The translations under genes and the position numbers were made by a program. The notes under the pieces are model-generated. The model was given only the letters and a program-made list of their open reading frames with translations. It searched no databases and was not told the DNA's origin. From SB11 sp965249955 (GTDB taxonomy: Bacteria; Bacteroidota; Bacteroidia; UBA8524), in NCBI GenBank assembly GCA_965249955.1, contig OZ252261.1, forward strand, positions 3,038,001-3,102,000: 64,000 nucleotides of DNA. Reading direction: 5' to 3'. Below are positions 62,012-64,000 of this stretch, one piece after another (the first letter of the stretch is position 1; every line of letters starts with the position of its first letter).

Positions 62012-64000
62012 ATGTATAGAGCAAAAAAAGGAGTTTGGATATTTTTTGTTTTGGTAACTGCTTTTGCACAAGCACAACAAGTTGGTACAGGCCAGTGGCG
62101 CATACACTTACCATTTAATAATACAGCAGGTATTGCAGAAACCCCTCGCTATGTATACTCGTGGGCAAACTTTGGTTTTTACAGGTACGATAAAGAAACC
62201 AACGCATCAGAACGTTTATCAAAAATACAAGGCTTTTCAGATATAGCGGTAAGCTATATAGCCTATAATAGTGAAAAAGATTTATTGGTGGTAGCCTACC
62301 AAGATGCTAATATAGATTTGGTGCGTAGTGGCCAAATTATAAATCTAAACGATGTACAACGGGCATTTATTAACGGTGATAGAACGGTTAAGAATATTTT
62401 GTTTGAGGGCGACTATGCCTATTTGGCTTGCACTTTTGGGATTATAAAAATGGATGTAGAGAAGCTGGAAATAAGTGCTTCATATATAAATCTGGATATT
62501 GGAGACATAAACGATGTTAGCTTGTGGAACAACCAAATTTTTGCAGCTACATCAAAAGGTATATACAATGCGCCGCTTATAGGTGTAAATCTTTTAGACC
62601 CCACATCGTGGGTACAGTTTGATACAGGCGCAACACGTATGCTACGCTTGTTTGATAACAAATTGTTTGCTATGCGTACCAGCAGTATAAACTATTACGA
62701 TGGAAGCACATGGAATACATTGATGCAAAGTGGTTTTTACAATAGTTTGTTTGCCACTACAAATAATTTATACATAAGCCGCCGCGATACCCTTATTACA
62801 GTAGATAAATCGTTAAATACCAGTAGCCAGTTTATCAATACTCTAAAAACAGCCAGAATAGGCTTTGATGGCAGCATTTGGTATACCACTGATAACTCAG
62901 GCACAATACAGCAGCAGCAAAATGGGAAAGTGGTATTTACAGCTCCTAATGGCCCTTATAATTTGCGCACAGGGCTAATGGCTAGTATTGATGATGAAGT
63001 TATTGTTGCCGGTGGGCAAATAGGCGGCAACTATACTTTTACCTATAGCTTAAATGGTTATTACCGCTACGTAGATGATAAATGGATAAATAGTCTTGAA
63101 AACTCAAACCCCGCTACTGATTCGCTTCGCGATTTTTACGCAGTAACTACCGACCCCAAAACCAAAGATGTGTGGTTGGGAGCCTACTGGCAAGGTTTGG
63201 TGCGTGTGAATGGTGGCGAGGTAAAAGAAATATACAATCCCAATAATAGTTCCTTGCGCTTGGGTATTATTAATTTTATAGCAGGCTTGGCTGTGGACAA
63301 AAACGGCCACCTTTGGGTTGCTAACTATGGTGCCGACTCAGCATTGGTAGTACGCACCAAAACAGGCGACTGGAAAGCATTATCGCTAGGAAATATTAAT
63401 ACCATAAGCCAGATTGTGGTGGACGATAAAAACCGTAAATGGATAGTTGCCCCGCGTAATAATGGTTTTGGCCTATTGGTGTACGATGATGATAATGCAC
63501 CTCTTAACCCAAACAAACACTTAGGCCCCAAAATATTAAACACCAATGAAGGTCAAGGTGGTTTGCCCGATAATCAGGTAAACTGCATAGCTAAAGATTT
63601 AGATGGTGAAATATGGGTGGGTACGCTAAAAGGCCCTGCTGTGTTTTCAAATCCATCAAATATTTTTTCGGCAAAACCTTCCGACGCGCGCCAAATTGTT
63701 ATTGGTGAAGGCAGAGACATAGGTTATTTGCTGGGCAACGAGGTTATAAACAGTATATATGTTGACGGGGGTAACCGTAAATGGATGGGTACTAATAACG
63801 GAGCATGGCTGGTAGCTGCTGACGGACAAGAAATTTTGGCCAATTTTAATGTTGATAATAGCCCACTTTTTTCAAACAACGTAATGCAAATAACCGTTAA
63901 CGAAAAAACCGGAGAAGTATTTTTTGCTACCGATAGAGGTATTTTATCGTACAAGGGCGATGCAACTGTAGCCACAGAAACACATAGCAATGTTTTAGTA
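62012..64000 (+). CDS. porZ: PorZ-family T9SS protein, 5' part
   Basis: The frame is open from the ATG at 62012 to the end of the window (663 codons), so the 3' end is missing. A signal peptide (1-23, ending in AQAQ) is followed by beta-propeller blades: GQWRIHLPFNNTAG, FGFYRYDKETNASERLSKIQGFSDIAVS, LACTFGIIKMDVEKLEIS, then KDVWLGAYWQGLVRV, HLWVANYG, EIWVGTLKGPAVF and RKWMGTNNGAWLV. This matches PorZ, the two-propeller surface protein that helps attach T9SS cargo to anionic LPS. A two-component-type propeller sensor is the alternative, but the N-terminus fits PorZ. Confidence 0.83.
   Translation, partial: MYRAKKGVWIFFVLVTAFAQAQQVGTGQWRIHLPFNNTAGIAETPRYVYSWANFGFYRYDKETNASERLSKIQGFSDIAVSYIAYNSEKDLLVVAYQDANIDLVRSGQIINLNDVQRAFINGDRTVKNILFEGDYAYLACTFGIIKMDVEKLEISASYINLDIGDINDVSLWNNQIFAATSKGIYNAPLIGVNLLDPTSWVQFDTGATRMLRLFDNKLFAMRTSSINYYDGSTWNTLMQSGFYNSLFATTNNLYISRRDTLITVDKSLNTSSQFINTLKTARIGFDGSIWYTTDNSGTIQQQQNGKVVFTAPNGPYNLRTGLMASIDDEVIVAGGQIGGNYTFTYSLNGYYRYVDDKWINSLENSNPATDSLRDFYAVTTDPKTKDVWLGAYWQGLVRVNGGEVKEIYNPNNSSLRLGIINFIAGLAVDKNGHLWVANYGADSALVVRTKTGDWKALSLGNINTISQIVVDDKNRKWIVAPRNNGFGLLVYDDDNAPLNPNKHLGPKILNTNEGQGGLPDNQVNCIAKDLDGEIWVGTLKGPAVFSNPSNIFSAKPSDARQIVIGEGRDIGYLLGNEVINSIYVDGGNRKWMGTNNGAWLVAADGQEILANFNVDNSPLFSNNVMQITVNEKTGEVFFATDRGILSYKGDATVATETHSNVLV

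Overview
This window is a piece of a Bacteroidota chromosome. The evidence is the type IX secretion components (PorT, PorZ), secreted proteins with T9SS C-terminal sorting domains, promoter boxes of the TTG / TAnnTTTG kind, near absence of Shine-Dalgarno sequences, a serine palmitoyltransferase-like enzyme, a menaquinone methyltransferase, and the tRNA-tuf-tRNA-Trp-secE-nusG-rplKAJL-rpoBC order. The DNA is AT-rich by eye. I cannot fix the order; Chitinophagales or Sphingobacteriales-like is a guess.

Layout. 1-6956: an envelope cluster on the plus strand (flippase tail, dut, sugar nucleotidyltransferase, TPR lipoprotein, DUF4292 lipoprotein, degenerate LytM/EnvC protein, Ppx/GppA). 6957-7545: gene-free and filled by a ~509-bp element with imperfect terminal inverted repeats. 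7546-11073 (minus): two lipoprotein c-type cytochromes, a secreted C25-like T9SS protein interrupted by an in-frame TAA, and engB. 11174-22775 (plus): menG, porT, tgt, LptF/G permease, serine palmitoyltransferase, helix-hairpin-helix protein, a 932-residue repeat protein with a gliding-type C-terminus, acyl-CoA dehydrogenase, rpsU, a tyrosine recombinase and hpf. 22878-35955: four tRNAs, tuf, tRNA-Trp, secE, nusG, four ribosomal protein genes, rpoB and rpoC. 36088-39280: DUF3467, surE, a secreted esterase and two tiny membrane proteins. 39360-42915 (minus): dapA, DUF6913, ligA.

43120-49310 is the accessory part: an AT-rich gene for a putative PD-(D/E)XK nuclease fused to a translation-factor-like barrel, a Wzi/RemB-like outer membrane protein, a lipoprotein, a GreA-like protein, and an AbiJ-like putative abortive infection gene lying between two islands of REP-like palindromic repeats. 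49311-61832 (mostly minus): an acidic unknown, a dihydroorotase homologue lacking the HxH metal motif, a BatA/VWA membrane protein, two small or unknown envelope proteins, lspA, a DksA-like protein, ileS and an MMPL/RND transporter. The window ends inside porZ.

The most interesting candidates for something undescribed are the nuclease/EF-Tu-barrel fusion at 43120, the repeat-flanked AbiJ-like gene at 48017, the 509-bp MITE-like element at 6978, and the 11-1-11 palindrome overlapping the surE stop and the next start codon at 37258.
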